Source of the DNA: Williamsia deligens
GTDB lineage: Bacteria > Actinomycetota > Actinomycetes > Mycobacteriales > Mycobacteriaceae
Assembly (NCBI RefSeq): GCF_024171765.1
Contig: NZ_JAMTCI010000001.1
Coordinates: 806,001-870,000, forward strand
Direction of reading: 5' to 3'
DNA length: 64,000 bases
In this document: positions 37,477 to 46,131 of the stretch, piece by piece
Numbering within the stretch: position 1 is the stretch's first letter
Layout of the letters: every line of letters starts with the position of its first letter
Made by a program: the position numbers and the translations under genes
Notes under the pieces: generated by a model
What the model was told of the DNA's origin: nothing
Database searches by the model: none
The model's input: only the letters and a program-made list of their open reading frames with translations

Positions 37477-37881
37477 TCACGATGCCGGCGGGAGCGCCGC
37501 GACCGCCTCGATCTCGACGAGTTGCTCGTCGTGGGCGAGCACCGTGACCCCGAGCAGCGATGCGACCGGCTTGTGATCGCCGAAGGCGGCGGCGACCGCG
37601 TCCCACGCCACCGACAGATCGGCCTGGAGACTCTCGGCGACGTAGACGGTCACCTTCGCGACGTCGGACAGGGCGGCGCCCGCGTCACGCAGTGCCACCT
37701 CGAGGTTGGCCATGCACTGGCGCGCCTGCGCCTGCACGTCGCCGGGGGCGACGGTGGCGCCGTCGGCGTCGATCGGGGCGGCGCCGGCGGTGAAGACCAC
37801 CGAGCCGGGGGACGCGACGGCGATGTGCGACCACCCGCCGTCGAACAGCGAATCGGACGCAGCGAGACGGAGGTGCGACAT
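37477..37881 (-). CDS. RidA/YjgF-family protein
   Basis: A 134-aa member of the Rid family, whose archetype hydrolyses reactive enamine/imine intermediates. The order VVFTAGAAPIDADG, QARQCMANLEVALRDAGA, VAKVTVYV and SLLGVTVLAHDEQLVEIEAVA fits the fold. The arginine that marks active RidA (near the C-terminal EIEA) is absent, so it may belong to a Rid subgroup without deaminase activity. ATG 37881 has TAGGAT 6 nt upstream. First gene of the ridA-YcaQ-like-ogt unit. Confidence 0.88.
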   Translation of the reverse strand: MSHLRLAASDSLFDGGWSHIAVASPGSVVFTAGAAPIDADGATVAPGDVQAQARQCMANLEVALRDAGAALSDVAKVTVYVAESLQADLSVAWDAVAAAFGDHKPVASLLGVTVLAHDEQLVEIEAVAALPPAS

Positions 37882-37936
37882 GTCCGCATCCTACGTCCGC
37901 GCGACGAGCCCCTCCCGACGCCCGTATCGTCGACAA

Positions 37937-37963
37937 ATGACGAATCCGCGACGCCCACGGTGA
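37937..37963 (+). CDS. possible 8-codon leader peptide before the FNT gene
   Basis: ATG 37937 has a TATCGT box 6 nt upstream, the leaderless pattern used by many genes here, and encodes MTNPRRPR then TGA. Its stop overlaps the GTG of the channel gene (GTGA). It may be a translated leader that feeds ribosomes to the next gene. It is too short to judge by composition. Confidence 0.35.
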   Translation: MTNPRRPR

Positions 37964-38784
37964 GCGACGACCGCACCCGACGCGAGGTCGGCAGCAACGA
38001 CGGGCCCCTCGAGAACGAGCTCGAACGCAGCTTCTCCACCGTCGTGACCGAGGGTGCCGAACGCCTGCACCGCACCCTGCGCACGGTGCTCATCACGGGG
38101 CTGTTCGGCGGCATCGAGGTGGGCATCGGCGTGATGGCGATGCTCGCGGTCCTGCACGAGACCGGCAACCACCTGCTCGCCGGGCTCGCGTTCTCCATCG
38201 GGCTCATCGCCATCTACCTCGCCCACAGCGAGTTGTTCACCGAGGACTTCCTCATGCCGATCGCCGCGGTGGTGGGCCGCGACGGCCGGGTCCGCGACCT
38301 GGTCAAGCTGTGGGTCGGGACGCTCTCGGCCAACCTCGTCGGCGGCTGGGTGATCATGGTGATCGTCACCCAGGCCTTCCCCGAGTGGTCGTCGACGCTG
38401 TCGGAGTCGGCCCATCACTTCGTCGACGCCCCCCTGGACTGGCAGTCGGTGTGTCTGGCGGTCCTGGGCGGATCGACCATGACGCTGCTGACCCGGATGC
38501 AGCAGGGCACCGACTCCCCCGTCGCGAAACTCGTGGCGTGCGTGGGTGCCGCGTTCCTGCTCGCCGGACTCCAGCTGTTCCACTCTGTCCTCGACTCGCT
38601 GCTGGTGTTCGGCGCGATCGTCTCCGGCGCCGATGTCGGCTACGGCGACTGGCTGTCGTGGTTCTGGTACACCGTGCTGCTCAACATCGCCGGCGGGATC
38701 GTGTTGGTGACCGCCCTGCGGCTGCTCCGCACCCAGGAACTGATGCGCGAGGAGCGTCAGGACTCGCGCCATTCGGAGGTCTGA
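37960..38784 (+). CDS. formate/nitrite transporter-family channel
   Basis: Integral membrane protein of 274 aa with six to seven helices, FNT (FocA/NirC) superfamily: ERSFSTVVTEGAERLHRTL amphipathic N-terminus, LITGLFGGIEVGIGVMAML, FLLAGLQLFHSVLDS and AIVSGADVGYGDWL. It is of the larger FNT subgroup with an N-terminal charged tail, often annotated as formate/nitrite transporter without tested substrate. GTG 37960 gives this length. It has no Shine-Dalgarno of its own; translation may depend on the short leader at 37937. Confidence 0.87.
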   Translation: MSDDRTRREVGSNDGPLENELERSFSTVVTEGAERLHRTLRTVLITGLFGGIEVGIGVMAMLAVLHETGNHLLAGLAFSIGLIAIYLAHSELFTEDFLMPIAAVVGRDGRVRDLVKLWVGTLSANLVGGWVIMVIVTQAFPEWSSTLSESAHHFVDAPLDWQSVCLAVLGGSTMTLLTRMQQGTDSPVAKLVACVGAAFLLAGLQLFHSVLDSLLVFGAIVSGADVGYGDWLSWFWYTVLLNIAGGIVLVTALRLLRTQELMREERQDSRHSEV

Positions 38785-38884
38785 CCCGGGTCTGATGTCG
38801 TGAAGCAGATCACCCGCGCGAGGAGCTGTCGTCGGGAACCCGCGCGGGCCACGAACCGTTGCGGTCAGGTGGGTTTCGCCGATG

Positions 38885-38907
38885 GCACACCGGGACATAC
38901 GGTGTGC
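38885..38907. terminator. hairpin downstream of tRNA-Thr / channel gene
   Basis: Perfect 7-bp inverted repeat GCACACC (38885-38891) and GGTGTGC (38901-38907), loop 9 nt. It lies 27 bp past the 3' end of the tRNA (minus strand) and 100 bp after the channel gene stop. No U-run follows on either side, so it is a weak terminator candidate. Confidence 0.4.
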
Positions 38908-38934
38908 GCGAGAGCGGGCCTCGAGGGCCATGAG

Positions 38935-39006
38935 AGCCCCCTGTCGGGTTTGAACCGACGACCGCTCGCTTACAAGGCGAGTGCTCTACCACTGAGCTAA
39001 GGAGGC
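38935..39006 (-). tRNA. tRNA-Thr (anticodon UGU)
   Basis: A complete 72-nt cloverleaf on the minus strand: acceptor GCCTCCT pairing with AGGGGGC (one G-T pair), D-arm GCTC/GAGC, anticodon stem CTCGC/GCGAG with loop CTTGTAA (anticodon TGT), variable CGGTC, T-arm GTCGG/CCGAC with TTCAAAC, discriminator T. CCA is not encoded. It reads ACA codons. Its 5' end faces thrE, 30 bp from the thrE start codon. Confidence 0.97.
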
Positions 39007-39022
39007 GTGGGCAGCGTGCGTG

Positions 39023-39030
39023 AGTATATC
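39023..39030. promoter_or_regulatory. overlapping divergent -10 boxes for tRNA-Thr and thrE
   Basis: The sequence AGTATATC gives TATACT on the minus strand (16 bp before the mature tRNA 5' end) and TATATC on the plus strand (6 nt before ATG 39037). The two -10 boxes share four base pairs, so RNA polymerase cannot fill both at once. No clear -35 is seen on either side. Confidence 0.6.
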
Positions 39031-39036
39031 GGCAGG

Positions 39037-40683
39037 ATGATGCGGCCATTGGCCGGATCCCGCCGGGCGACGATCGACACCATCGAGCCGCTCACCTCCG
39101 CGCTCTCCCCCCGCCAACCCGTCGACCTCACCGACGACGGCGCGGTCACCGAGGTGCTCGACCTCGCCATCAAGGTCGGGTCCGTCCTGCTCGACTCCGG
39201 CACCGGCGCGATCGACACCCAGACCCAGATCCGTTTCGTCGCAGGCATGTTCGGTGTCGAGCGGTGCGAGGTCGACGTCACCTACAACACGATCGTCGTC
39301 AGCGCGCGGCGTGGTTCGGCGCTGCCGCCGGTGACCGCGATGCGCACCGTGCACTACCGCTCCCTCGACTTCACCCGGCTGGCGCAGGTGGACCGCCTCA
39401 TCCGCAAGATCCGCGGGCTGGCCGTCACACCGTCGGAGGCGCACGCGGTCATCGACGAGATCGTCGCCGCGCCGCACCCCTACCGACGGTGGATCGCGAC
39501 GGTGGCGTGGTCGACGTTGGCCGCCTCGCTGGCCGTCGCCTTCGGTGGTGGGGTCTGGGTGGCCGTGGTCGCGTTCCTCACCACGGCCGTCATCGACCGC
39601 GTCAACCGCGTGCTGAACACCTACGGGACACCCATCTTCTTCCAGCAGCTCACCGGTGGCTTCATCGCGGTCATCCCGGCCGCGGTGGTGTTCCGGTACT
39701 CGGCGAGTCTCGGGGTCTCCGTGGCACCCACGCTGGTCATCGCGGCGGGCGTCACCGTGCTGCTGTCGGGGTTGTCGCTGGTGGGCTCGGTGCAGGACGC
39801 CATCACCGGCGCGCCCATCACCGGGGTCGCCCGGTTCTTCGAGCTGCTCATCATGACCGGCGGCATCATCGCGGGCGTCTCCATGGCCATCCGGCTGCTC
39901 GAGGCGACCGGCATCCTGCTGCCCACGATCACCAGCACGACGTCGCTCGGGTTCTCCGACGCGCCCGCGCAGGTCGCCGGTGGTGGTGTCGCGGCGATGG
40001 CGTTCGCGCTCGCCAGCTACGCCGAGCAGCGGGCACTGCCGGTCGCGTTCTTCGCCGGCGTCCTGGGCACCGCGGTGACCGCCGTCGCCGCGCTCGTCGG
40101 CATCGGCAGCGTGATCGCCTCAGGGGTCGCCGCGGTCGCGGTCGGGTTCCTCGGTGGTCTGCTCGCCCGCCGCGCCCTCACCCCGCCCCTGGTCGTCGCG
40201 GTCGCCGGGATCACCCCGCTGCTCCCGGGTCTCGCGGTCTACCGCGGTCTGTACGGCGTCCTCAACGATCAGACGCTCGACGGCTTCACCGCACTCGCCG
40301 CCGCGCTCGGCACCGGTGCCGCGCTGGCCGCGGGCGTCACCTTCGGCGAGTTCCTGGCCCGCACGCTGCGGCGTCCGCGCATCACCTCCCGTCCGACGCG
40401 TGCTCTGCTGACGGCGCGGTCCGCGCTGCGTCCGAAGAGGTTCACCCGCCTCGATCCCGCGACCCGCCAACCGGACACCGCCGCCCCGGTCCTGCACACC
40501 GACCACCTCATCGAGGTGCACACCGGCGCGCTGAGCGGCATCCGTGAGCGACTCGACGCGGACATGGCCGCGCACGAGCACTCACCCCGTCCACCGCAGG
40601 CCACACCCGCCCCGGCAGAACCCGTACCGGCGTCCCAGCGGCACCGGCGGTCGCCGGGAGTGCCCCGTGACCGAGTAAAGTGA
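39037..40683 (+). CDS. thrE: threonine/serine exporter ThrE
   Basis: Inner-membrane exporter of 548 aa. The N-terminal soluble domain has VLDLAIKVGSVLLDSGTGAIDTQTQ (a hydrolase-like segment; split here at 20) and the C-terminal half ten hydrophobic helices including FFQQLTGGFIAVIPAAVVF, GAPITGVARFFELLIMTGGI and ITPLLPGLAVYRGLYG. The tail after about 450 is Pro/Arg-rich and cytosolic. ATG 39037 (or 39040) is chosen for the TATATC box 6 nt upstream; GTG 39016 and GTG 39007 have a GGAGG, but that is the complement of the tRNA acceptor stem. Confidence 0.9.
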   Translation: MMRPLAGSRRATIDTIEPLTSALSPRQPVDLTDDGAVTEVLDLAIKVGSVLLDSGTGAIDTQTQIRFVAGMFGVERCEVDVTYNTIVVSARRGSALPPVTAMRTVHYRSLDFTRLAQVDRLIRKIRGLAVTPSEAHAVIDEIVAAPHPYRRWIATVAWSTLAASLAVAFGGGVWVAVVAFLTTAVIDRVNRVLNTYGTPIFFQQLTGGFIAVIPAAVVFRYSASLGVSVAPTLVIAAGVTVLLSGLSLVGSVQDAITGAPITGVARFFELLIMTGGIIAGVSMAIRLLEATGILLPTITSTTSLGFSDAPAQVAGGGVAAMAFALASYAEQRALPVAFFAGVLGTAVTAVAALVGIGSVIASGVAAVAVGFLGGLLARRALTPPLVVAVAGITPLLPGLAVYRGLYGVLNDQTLDGFTALAAALGTGAALAAGVTFGEFLARTLRRPRITSRPTRALLTARSALRPKRFTRLDPATRQPDTAAPVLHTDHLIEVHTGALSGIRERLDADMAAHEHSPRPPQATPAPAEPVPASQRHRRSPGVPRDRVK

Positions 40684-40688
40684 CGCTC

Positions 40689-40862
40689 ATGCCTGGGAAG
40701 ACGACCGACAAGACCGACCTCGTCGACGACGACCTCGAGGCGGTCGCGGAACAGACCGCCAGTGCGGCGCGTCGGGTCGTCGCGACCTTCGCGACCGACG
40801 CCGAGGAGTGCCGCATGCTGCTGTCGATGCTCGGCATCGCGCACGCAGCCGGCGACAACTGA
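40689..40862 (+). CDS. 57-aa acidic small protein upstream of otsA
   Basis: Small soluble protein. The first half is acidic (TDKTDLVDDDLEAVAEQT), the second helical and hydrophobic with one cysteine (DAEECRMLLSMLGIAHAAGD). ATG 40689 has TAAAGT 7 nt upstream, at the very end of thrE, so it has its own leaderless promoter and is followed by otsA after 3 bp. M. tuberculosis has a similar-sized unknown gene before otsA (Rv3489, from memory). The function is unknown; the position suggests a partner or regulator of trehalose synthesis. Confidence 0.72.
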   Translation: MPGKTTDKTDLVDDDLEAVAEQTASAARRVVATFATDAEECRMLLSMLGIAHAAGDN

Positions 40863-40865
40863 TTC

Positions 40866-42410
40866 GTGACCACGGCCGGCACATCCACCCCTGATCCGAC
40901 GGCTCCGAGCGACCACACCTCGGCCGAGATGGACATCCCCGCCGAGGTGGCGCAGACGGCTGATTTCGTCGTCGTCGCCAACCGGCTTCCCGTCGACAAG
41001 GAGACCCTCCCGGACGGGACGGTGCGCTGGAAGCGCAGCCCGGGCGGCCTCGTCACCGCGCTCGAGCCGATCCTGCGGTCGCAGACCGGGGCCTGGGTGG
41101 GCTGGTCCGGAGTCCCCGATTCGGCCGACAATCCCGTCGTCGACGGCTTGCAGCTGGTCTCGGTGCCGCTCTCCGCGCAGGAGATCAACGAGTACTACGA
41201 GGGCTTCTCCAACGCGACCCTGTGGCCGCTGTACCACGACGTGCTGGTGAAACCGGAGTACCACCGCGAATGGTGGAACTCCTATGTCGAGGTCAACCGG
41301 CGCTTCGCCGAGGCCGCGTCGACCGTCGCCTCCGAGGGCGCGATGGTGTGGGTGCAGGACTACCAGCTGCAGCTGGTGCCGAAGATGCTCCGGATGCTGC
41401 GCCCGGACCTGAAGATCGGCTTCTTCCTGCACATCCCGTTCCCCCCGGTCGAGCTGTTCATGCAGCTGCCGTGGCGCACGGAGATCGTGGAGGGCCTCCT
41501 CGGGGCCGACCTCATCGGCTTCCACCTCCCCGGCGGCGCCCAGAACTTCCTCTACCTCGCGCGACGCCTCGCCGGGCAGGCGACGTCGAAGGGATCCGTC
41601 GGCGTCCGCGCCAAGTTCGGCGTCGTGCAGGTCGGTTTCCGACACGTCCGTGTGGGCGCGTTCCCCATCTCGATCGACTCCGGTGCGCTCGACGCGACAT
41701 CGAGGTCGAAGAAGATCCGCGACCGCGCCGCCGAGCTGCGCCGTGATCTGGGCAACCCGAAGACGATCATGTTGGGCGTCGACCGCCTCGACTACACCAA
41801 GGGCATCGACGTGCGCCTGATCGCGCTGTCGGAGCTGTTGGCCGAGGGACGCGTCGACCCCCGCGACACCGTGATGATCCAGCTGGCCACCCCGAGCCGC
41901 GAGCGCGTCGACAGCTACATCAAGATGCGCGCCGGGATCGAGCAGCTCGTCGGCAACATCAACGGCACCCACGGCGAGGTCGCCCACCAGGTCGTGCAGT
42001 ACCTGCACCGGCCGGTCGAACGCGACGAACTGATCGCGTTCTTCGTCGCCGCCGACGTGATGTTGGTGACGCCGTTGCGCGACGGCATGAACCTGGTCGC
42101 CAAGGAGTACGTGGCGTGCCGCAGCGACCTCGGCGGCGCCCTGGTCCTCAGCGAGTTCACCGGCGCCGCGGCGGAGCTGCGCTCGGCGTATCAGGCGAAC
42201 CCGTACGACCTCGACGGGGTGAAGGACGCCATCGTGAGCGCGGTGGCGCAGACCCCCGACGAGGGTCGTCGCCGGATGCGCGCTCTGCGCCGACAGGTCC
42301 TCGCCCACGACGTCAGCCGCTGGGCGGAGAGTTTCCTCGGCGCCCTGGCCGCGGCCAACGACGTCGCGACGGGCGAGAACCGCAGCGTCGACCTCGTCGA
42401 AGACGACTAG
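40866..42410 (+). CDS. otsA: trehalose-6-phosphate synthase OtsA
   Basis: GT20 glucosyltransferase of 514 aa that joins a nucleotide-activated glucose (UDP or ADP) to glucose-6-phosphate. Seen: [85 protein letters not shown], and [18 protein letters not shown] with [10 protein letters not shown]. The GTG start directly follows the small-protein gene. The last codons and the TAG stop lie inside the first unit of a 23-bp tandem repeat, which supplies the ending DLVEDD. Confidence 0.97.
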   Translation: MTTAGTSTPDPTAPSDHTSAEMDIPAEVAQTADFVVVANRLPVDKETLPDGTVRWKRSPGGLVTALEPILRSQTGAWVGWSGVPDSADNPVVDGLQLVSVPLSAQEINEYYEGFSNATLWPLYHDVLVKPEYHREWWNSYVEVNRRFAEAASTVASEGAMVWVQDYQLQLVPKMLRMLRPDLKIGFFLHIPFPPVELFMQLPWRTEIVEGLLGADLIGFHLPGGAQNFLYLARRLAGQATSKGSVGVRAKFGVVQVGFRHVRVGAFPISIDSGALDATSRSKKIRDRAAELRRDLGNPKTIMLGVDRLDYTKGIDVRLIALSELLAEGRVDPRDTVMIQLATPSRERVDSYIKMRAGIEQLVGNINGTHGEVAHQVVQYLHRPVERDELIAFFVAADVMLVTPLRDGMNLVAKEYVACRSDLGGALVLSEFTGAAAELRSAYQANPYDLDGVKDAIVSAVAQTPDEGRRRMRALRRQVLAHDVSRWAESFLGALAAANDVATGENRSVDLVEDD

Positions 42411-42479
42411 TCGCGCGAGTCGAAGACGACTGGTCGCGCGAGTCGACGACGACTGGTCAGGCGAGTCGACGGCGACTGT
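42396..42479 (+). repeat. 23-bp tandem repeat overlapping the otsA stop
   Basis: Units of 23 bp start at 42396, 42419 and 42442, with a partial fourth at 42465. Each starts GTCGAAGACGACT or GTCGACGACGACT and continues RGTCRSGCGA. The otsA stop codon is within the first unit. It lies before the otsB promoter (TAGACT at 42526). It is unlike the 21-bp family except for the same position just 3' of a gene. Confidence 0.9.
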
Positions 42480-42538
42480 ATTTCTGTGCGACGTCTCCGA
42501 TTGGGCCCGGCACGCGCGCGGGTCCTAGACTTTCCCCG

Positions 42539-45097
42539 GTGAGCGCACAGGACCTGGCACCCGAGTTGCGACGCGCGCTCAAGGACATCGCCCGCACGCC
42601 GCGACTCCTCGTCGCCTCCGACTACGACGGCTGCATGGCACCCATCGTGTCCCGTCCGGAGGACGCCCGCCCCAACCCCGATTCGGTCCGCGCGATGCGT
42701 GCCATCGCCGACCTCGACTCGACCACCGCCGCGGTGATCTCCGGTCGCGCGCTGCGTGACCTCGCGACGCTGTCGCGGCTCCCGGCCGAGGTGCACCTCG
42801 TGGGCAGCCACGGCAGCGAGTTCGACATCGGCTTCGTCCACGAGATCGGCCCGGCGGCACAGGAACTCCTGGCCACGGTGGTCGGTGAGTTGGAGGCGAT
42901 CGCGGTCGACTACGAGGGCGTGACCGTCGAGTCGAAGCCCGCGAGCACCGCGCTGCACGTCCGCAACGCGACCGACGTCGACGCCGACGCCGCGCTGCAC
43001 CGTGTCCGCACCGGTCCCGCCACCTGGGACGGCGTGCAGGTCACCGAGGGCAAGTCCGTGATCGAGCTCGCCGTCATCCGCACCGACAAGGGCCAGGCGC
43101 TCGACATCCTGCGCCATCAGGCGGGTGCGGGTGCGGCGATCTTCTTCGGCGACGACGTGACCGACGAGAAGGCGTTCCGTCGGCTGCACGGCCCCGACTT
43201 CGGCGTGAAGGTGGGCGACGGCGACACCCTGGCCACCTACCGCGTCCCGGACACCGACCAGGTCGCCACCGCGCTGGCGTTCCTCTACGAGGAGCGCCGC
43301 GCCTGGCTGCGGGGCGAGAACGCGGCCCCGATCGAGCGATTGACGATGCTCGCCTCGCCGCGCACCGTCGCGCTGGTGACCCCGGACGCCAAGGTGTGCT
43401 GGATGTGTCACCCGGAGCCGGACTCGGCCGCGTTGTTCGCGAGCCTGCTCGGCACCGTCGACGCCGGCGAGTTCGGCATCCGCCCCCACGTCGGCGACGA
43501 CCGCCGACCGCCGCTGCCACAGAGCCAGCGCTACGTCGACGGCACCATGACCGTCGCCACGCGGTGGGCCGGTCTCGAGGTCATCGACTACCTCCCGCAC
43601 GACGTCGCCCCGGGCCGCACCGACCTGATCCGCGTCGTCACCGGCGCCGTCCCCGCGCTGGTGGAGTTCGCCCCGCGCCCCGAGTTCGGTCAGACCAGCG
43701 TGCAGATCGAACCGGTCGAGGACGGGCTGCGCGTCTACGGCTCGAACGACCCGATCGTCCTGCGTGCACCCGGTGTCACCTGGCGCGTGGACACCGAGCG
43801 CTTCTATCAGCGCGCGACGGCCGTCGTCGACCCGTCGTCGGGACCCATCGTCTTCGAACTGCGGTGCGGCACCGACTACATCGGCGAGGAGGAGCGCACC
43901 GAGGCGCAGCAGCGGGCGATCGCCGAGGAGTACTGGCGATCGTGGGCGGCCGATCTGCAGCTGCCCGCGCTGAAGCGTGACCTGATGAAGCGGTCGGCGC
44001 TGACCCTGAAGGGACTGGTCCACGCCGACTCCGGCTCGATCATGGCCGCGGGCACCACGTCGCTGCCCGAGGAGATCGGTGGCGTCCGCAACTGGGACTA
44101 CCGCTACTGCTGGCTGCGGGATGCCGCGCTGACCGCGTCGGCGCTGGTGTCGGTGGGCTCCCTGCACGAGGCCGAGGGCTACCTGACCTGGCTGTACCGC
44201 GTGCTCGGCACCATCAGCGGCCCGGAGTGGCTGCACCCGCTGTACACGCTGCACGGGGGTGGCCTGCCGCCCGAGGCCATCATCGACTCGCTTCCCGGGT
44301 ACGCGGGCTCGCGGCCGGTCCGGGTCGGCAACGCCGCGAACCAGCAGGTCCAGCTCGACGTGTTCGGGCCCATCGTGGACCTGATCGGCCATCTCGCCGA
44401 CGCCCGGGCCGCCGGCGGGGCGCAGGTGCCGCTGACCGACGCCGACTGGGACCTCGTCGCCAACATGGTCTGGGCCGTCGAACGCCGCTGGTTCGAGCCG
44501 GACCACGGCATCTGGGAGATCCGCGGCAACCCGCGTCACCACGTGTACTCGAAGGTGATGTGCTGGATGACCGTCGCGCGCGCCATCACGATCGGCGAGC
44601 GGTTCGGTCGCGAGATCGAGCCCGGGTGGACGGTCCTGCGCGACGTGATCGCCTCGCAGGTCCTCGACCAGGGGTGGAACCCGACGGTCAGGTCGTTCAC
44701 CGCCGCCTACGACGGCACCGACCTCGACGCGGCCACGCTGCACATCGGGCTGTCCGGACTCATCGCCGCCGACGACCCGCGCTTCACCCAGACCGTCGAG
44801 GCCACCGAGGCCGAACTGCGCAGCGGCGCAACGGTGTACCGCTACCACCACGACGACGGGCTGCCCGGCGGCGAGGGTGGCTTCCACCTCTGCGCGGCGT
44901 GGCTCGTCGAGGCGTATCTCCTGATCGGTCGCCGCTCGGACGCCGAGGCCCTGTTCGACCAGCTCGTGAAGGCCGCCGGCCCGACCGGACTGCTGTCGGA
45001 GGAGTACGACCCCGTCGCCGAGCGCTCGCTGGGCAACCACCCGCAGGCCTACAGCCACATCGGGCTGCTGCGCTGCGCCGCGCTGCTGCAGGCCTGA
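42539..45097 (+). CDS. trehalose-6-phosphate phosphatase fused to GH15 trehalase-like domain
   Basis: Two-domain enzyme of 852 aa. Residues 1 to about 260 are a HAD-type OtsB: VASDYDGCMAPI (with the catalytic Asp pair), AVISGRALRDLATL, LVGSHGSEFD, and FFGDDVTDEKAF. Residues about 265-850 are a GH15 hydrolase of the mycobacterial trehalase/glucoamylase kind: RNWDYRYCWLRDAALTASAL, HGIWEIRGNPRHHVYSKVMCW, with a candidate acid Glu, and GGEGGFHLCAAWLVEAY. The fusion pairs a step that makes trehalose with one that could break it. GTG 42539 has TAGACT 7 nt upstream. The symbol otsB applies only to the N-terminal part. Confidence 0.9.
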   Translation: MSAQDLAPELRRALKDIARTPRLLVASDYDGCMAPIVSRPEDARPNPDSVRAMRAIADLDSTTAAVISGRALRDLATLSRLPAEVHLVGSHGSEFDIGFVHEIGPAAQELLATVVGELEAIAVDYEGVTVESKPASTALHVRNATDVDADAALHRVRTGPATWDGVQVTEGKSVIELAVIRTDKGQALDILRHQAGAGAAIFFGDDVTDEKAFRRLHGPDFGVKVGDGDTLATYRVPDTDQVATALAFLYEERRAWLRGENAAPIERLTMLASPRTVALVTPDAKVCWMCHPEPDSAALFASLLGTVDAGEFGIRPHVGDDRRPPLPQSQRYVDGTMTVATRWAGLEVIDYLPHDVAPGRTDLIRVVTGAVPALVEFAPRPEFGQTSVQIEPVEDGLRVYGSNDPIVLRAPGVTWRVDTERFYQRATAVVDPSSGPIVFELRCGTDYIGEEERTEAQQRAIAEEYWRSWAADLQLPALKRDLMKRSALTLKGLVHADSGSIMAAGTTSLPEEIGGVRNWDYRYCWLRDAALTASALVSVGSLHEAEGYLTWLYRVLGTISGPEWLHPLYTLHGGGLPPEAIIDSLPGYAGSRPVRVGNAANQQVQLDVFGPIVDLIGHLADARAAGGAQVPLTDADWDLVANMVWAVERRWFEPDHGIWEIRGNPRHHVYSKVMCWMTVARAITIGERFGREIEPGWTVLRDVIASQVLDQGWNPTVRSFTAAYDGTDLDAATLHIGLSGLIAADDPRFTQTVEATEAELRSGATVYRYHHDDGLPGGEGGFHLCAAWLVEAYLLIGRRSDAEALFDQLVKAAGPTGLLSEEYDPVAERSLGNHPQAYSHIGLLRCAALLQA

Positions 45098-45193
45098 CGC
45101 TGCACCTCGTGGTCAGACGCTCCACCTGTTCGAGGACGCTCCGCCTGCAGGCGGAGCGCGCTTCGACAGGTGGAGCGGGAACCCTGGAAGTGG
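45096..45193. repeat. GACGCTCCACC repeats forming a nested hairpin (likely terminator)
   Basis: Three forward copies of GACGCTSCRCC start at 45096, 45116 and 45135, about 20 bp apart, the first over the stop codon. Two inverted copies follow (GGTGGAGCG near 45170, GTGGAGCGTC near 45190). They fold into a hairpin with a perfect 22-bp palindrome at its centre (45137-45158). Lying between convergent genes, it probably terminates both. Confidence 0.75.
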
Positions 45194-45197
45194 AGCG

Positions 45198-46019
45198 TCA
45201 GCCGATGGTGAGCTGCTGGGTGCCGTCGTCGATCGGGAGGTCACCGGAGACGGTGGCGATCACCTGGTAGGCGTCGAGGGAGATGGTGCCGCGGTGGTTG
45301 TCGAGGAACGCGGTGTCGGCGGCGTCGCGACCGGTCGCGATGCGCACCAGACTCTGGCGCGGCGCGAGTCCCGTCGCGTCGACGACGAGCCAGCGGTCGT
45401 CGACGAGGGCCTCGGCCACCGCGTGGAAGTCCATCGGATCGCACCCGGGGGCGTAGACCGCGACCAGCCGTGCCGGGATGTTGAGGGCCCGCAGCAGCGC
45501 GACGACGAGGTGGGCGTAGTCCCGGCACACCCCGGCACCGGCGAGCAGGGTGTCCGCGGCGCCGTCGATCGGATCGCTCGCACCGGGCAGGTAGTTCAGG
45601 CGACGCGCCACGAACCGTGCGACCTGCTGCAGGAGATCGGCCGGGTCGGCGTCGAGGTCGAACTCGCCGGTGACATACCCGAAGAACTTGTCGGCCTCGG
45701 CATATCGACTGGGGCGCAAGTAGACCGAGCGATCACCGATCTCCACGGCCACCGGGTCGGCGGGTGAGGTCACCGACGCGGAGTAGTTGACCAGGACCTG
45801 CCCGGACTCCACCGACAGCTGGTGGATGCGGCTCCCGCTCTCCGCTGTGATCTCCTTCGGCGTGACGGGGTTGCCGTCGACCGTGATCGACAGCGACTCC
45901 GTCATCTCGAGCCCGGGGAGCTTCGCGACGGTGATCTGGAACTCGAGTTCGGTGGGTGCGTCGACGCGGATGTCGAGCATGGCCGACACCTCACGCGGCG
46001 GGGTGATGGCGTCGGACAT
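45198..46019 (-). CDS. transglutaminase-like cysteine peptidase-fold protein
   Basis: A 273-aa cytosolic member of the transglutaminase-like superfamily. The triad is visible: Cys in GAGVCRDYAHL, His in MDFHAVAEAL and Asp in LVVDATGLAPR. The N-terminal half is a beta-rich domain (ITVDGNPVTPKEIT). Bacterial members act as peptidases or amidases; the substrate is unknown. ATG 46019 has AGGAGG 5 nt upstream. It diverges from the SDR gene. Confidence 0.9.
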   Translation of the reverse strand: MSDAITPPREVSAMLDIRVDAPTELEFQITVAKLPGLEMTESLSITVDGNPVTPKEITAESGSRIHQLSVESGQVLVNYSASVTSPADPVAVEIGDRSVYLRPSRYAEADKFFGYVTGEFDLDADPADLLQQVARFVARRLNYLPGASDPIDGAADTLLAGAGVCRDYAHLVVALLRALNIPARLVAVYAPGCDPMDFHAVAEALVDDRWLVVDATGLAPRQSLVRIATGRDAADTAFLDNHRGTISLDAYQVIATVSGDLPIDDGTQQLTIG

Positions 46020-46131
46020 GAAGGCCTCCTGGGGAGCGGCACGCTGATGTGGCGACCCCCCGACTGCTGCACGGCGTCCACCCTGATCGCAACCGTAGTG
46101 CCGCGCGTGGGTGGCCGTAAACTCGGTGACC

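Noticed and set aside
39001-39016. GGAGG as the ribosome site of thrE with a GTG start at 39007 or 39016
   Set aside because: This GGAGG is the complement of the tRNA acceptor stem; the TATATC box 6 nt before ATG 39037 explains the start better. Not fully excluded.
42407-45058. Long minus-strand open frame opposite otsB-GH15
   Set aside because: Shadow of the real gene; the plus-strand frame has clear OtsB and GH15 motifs.
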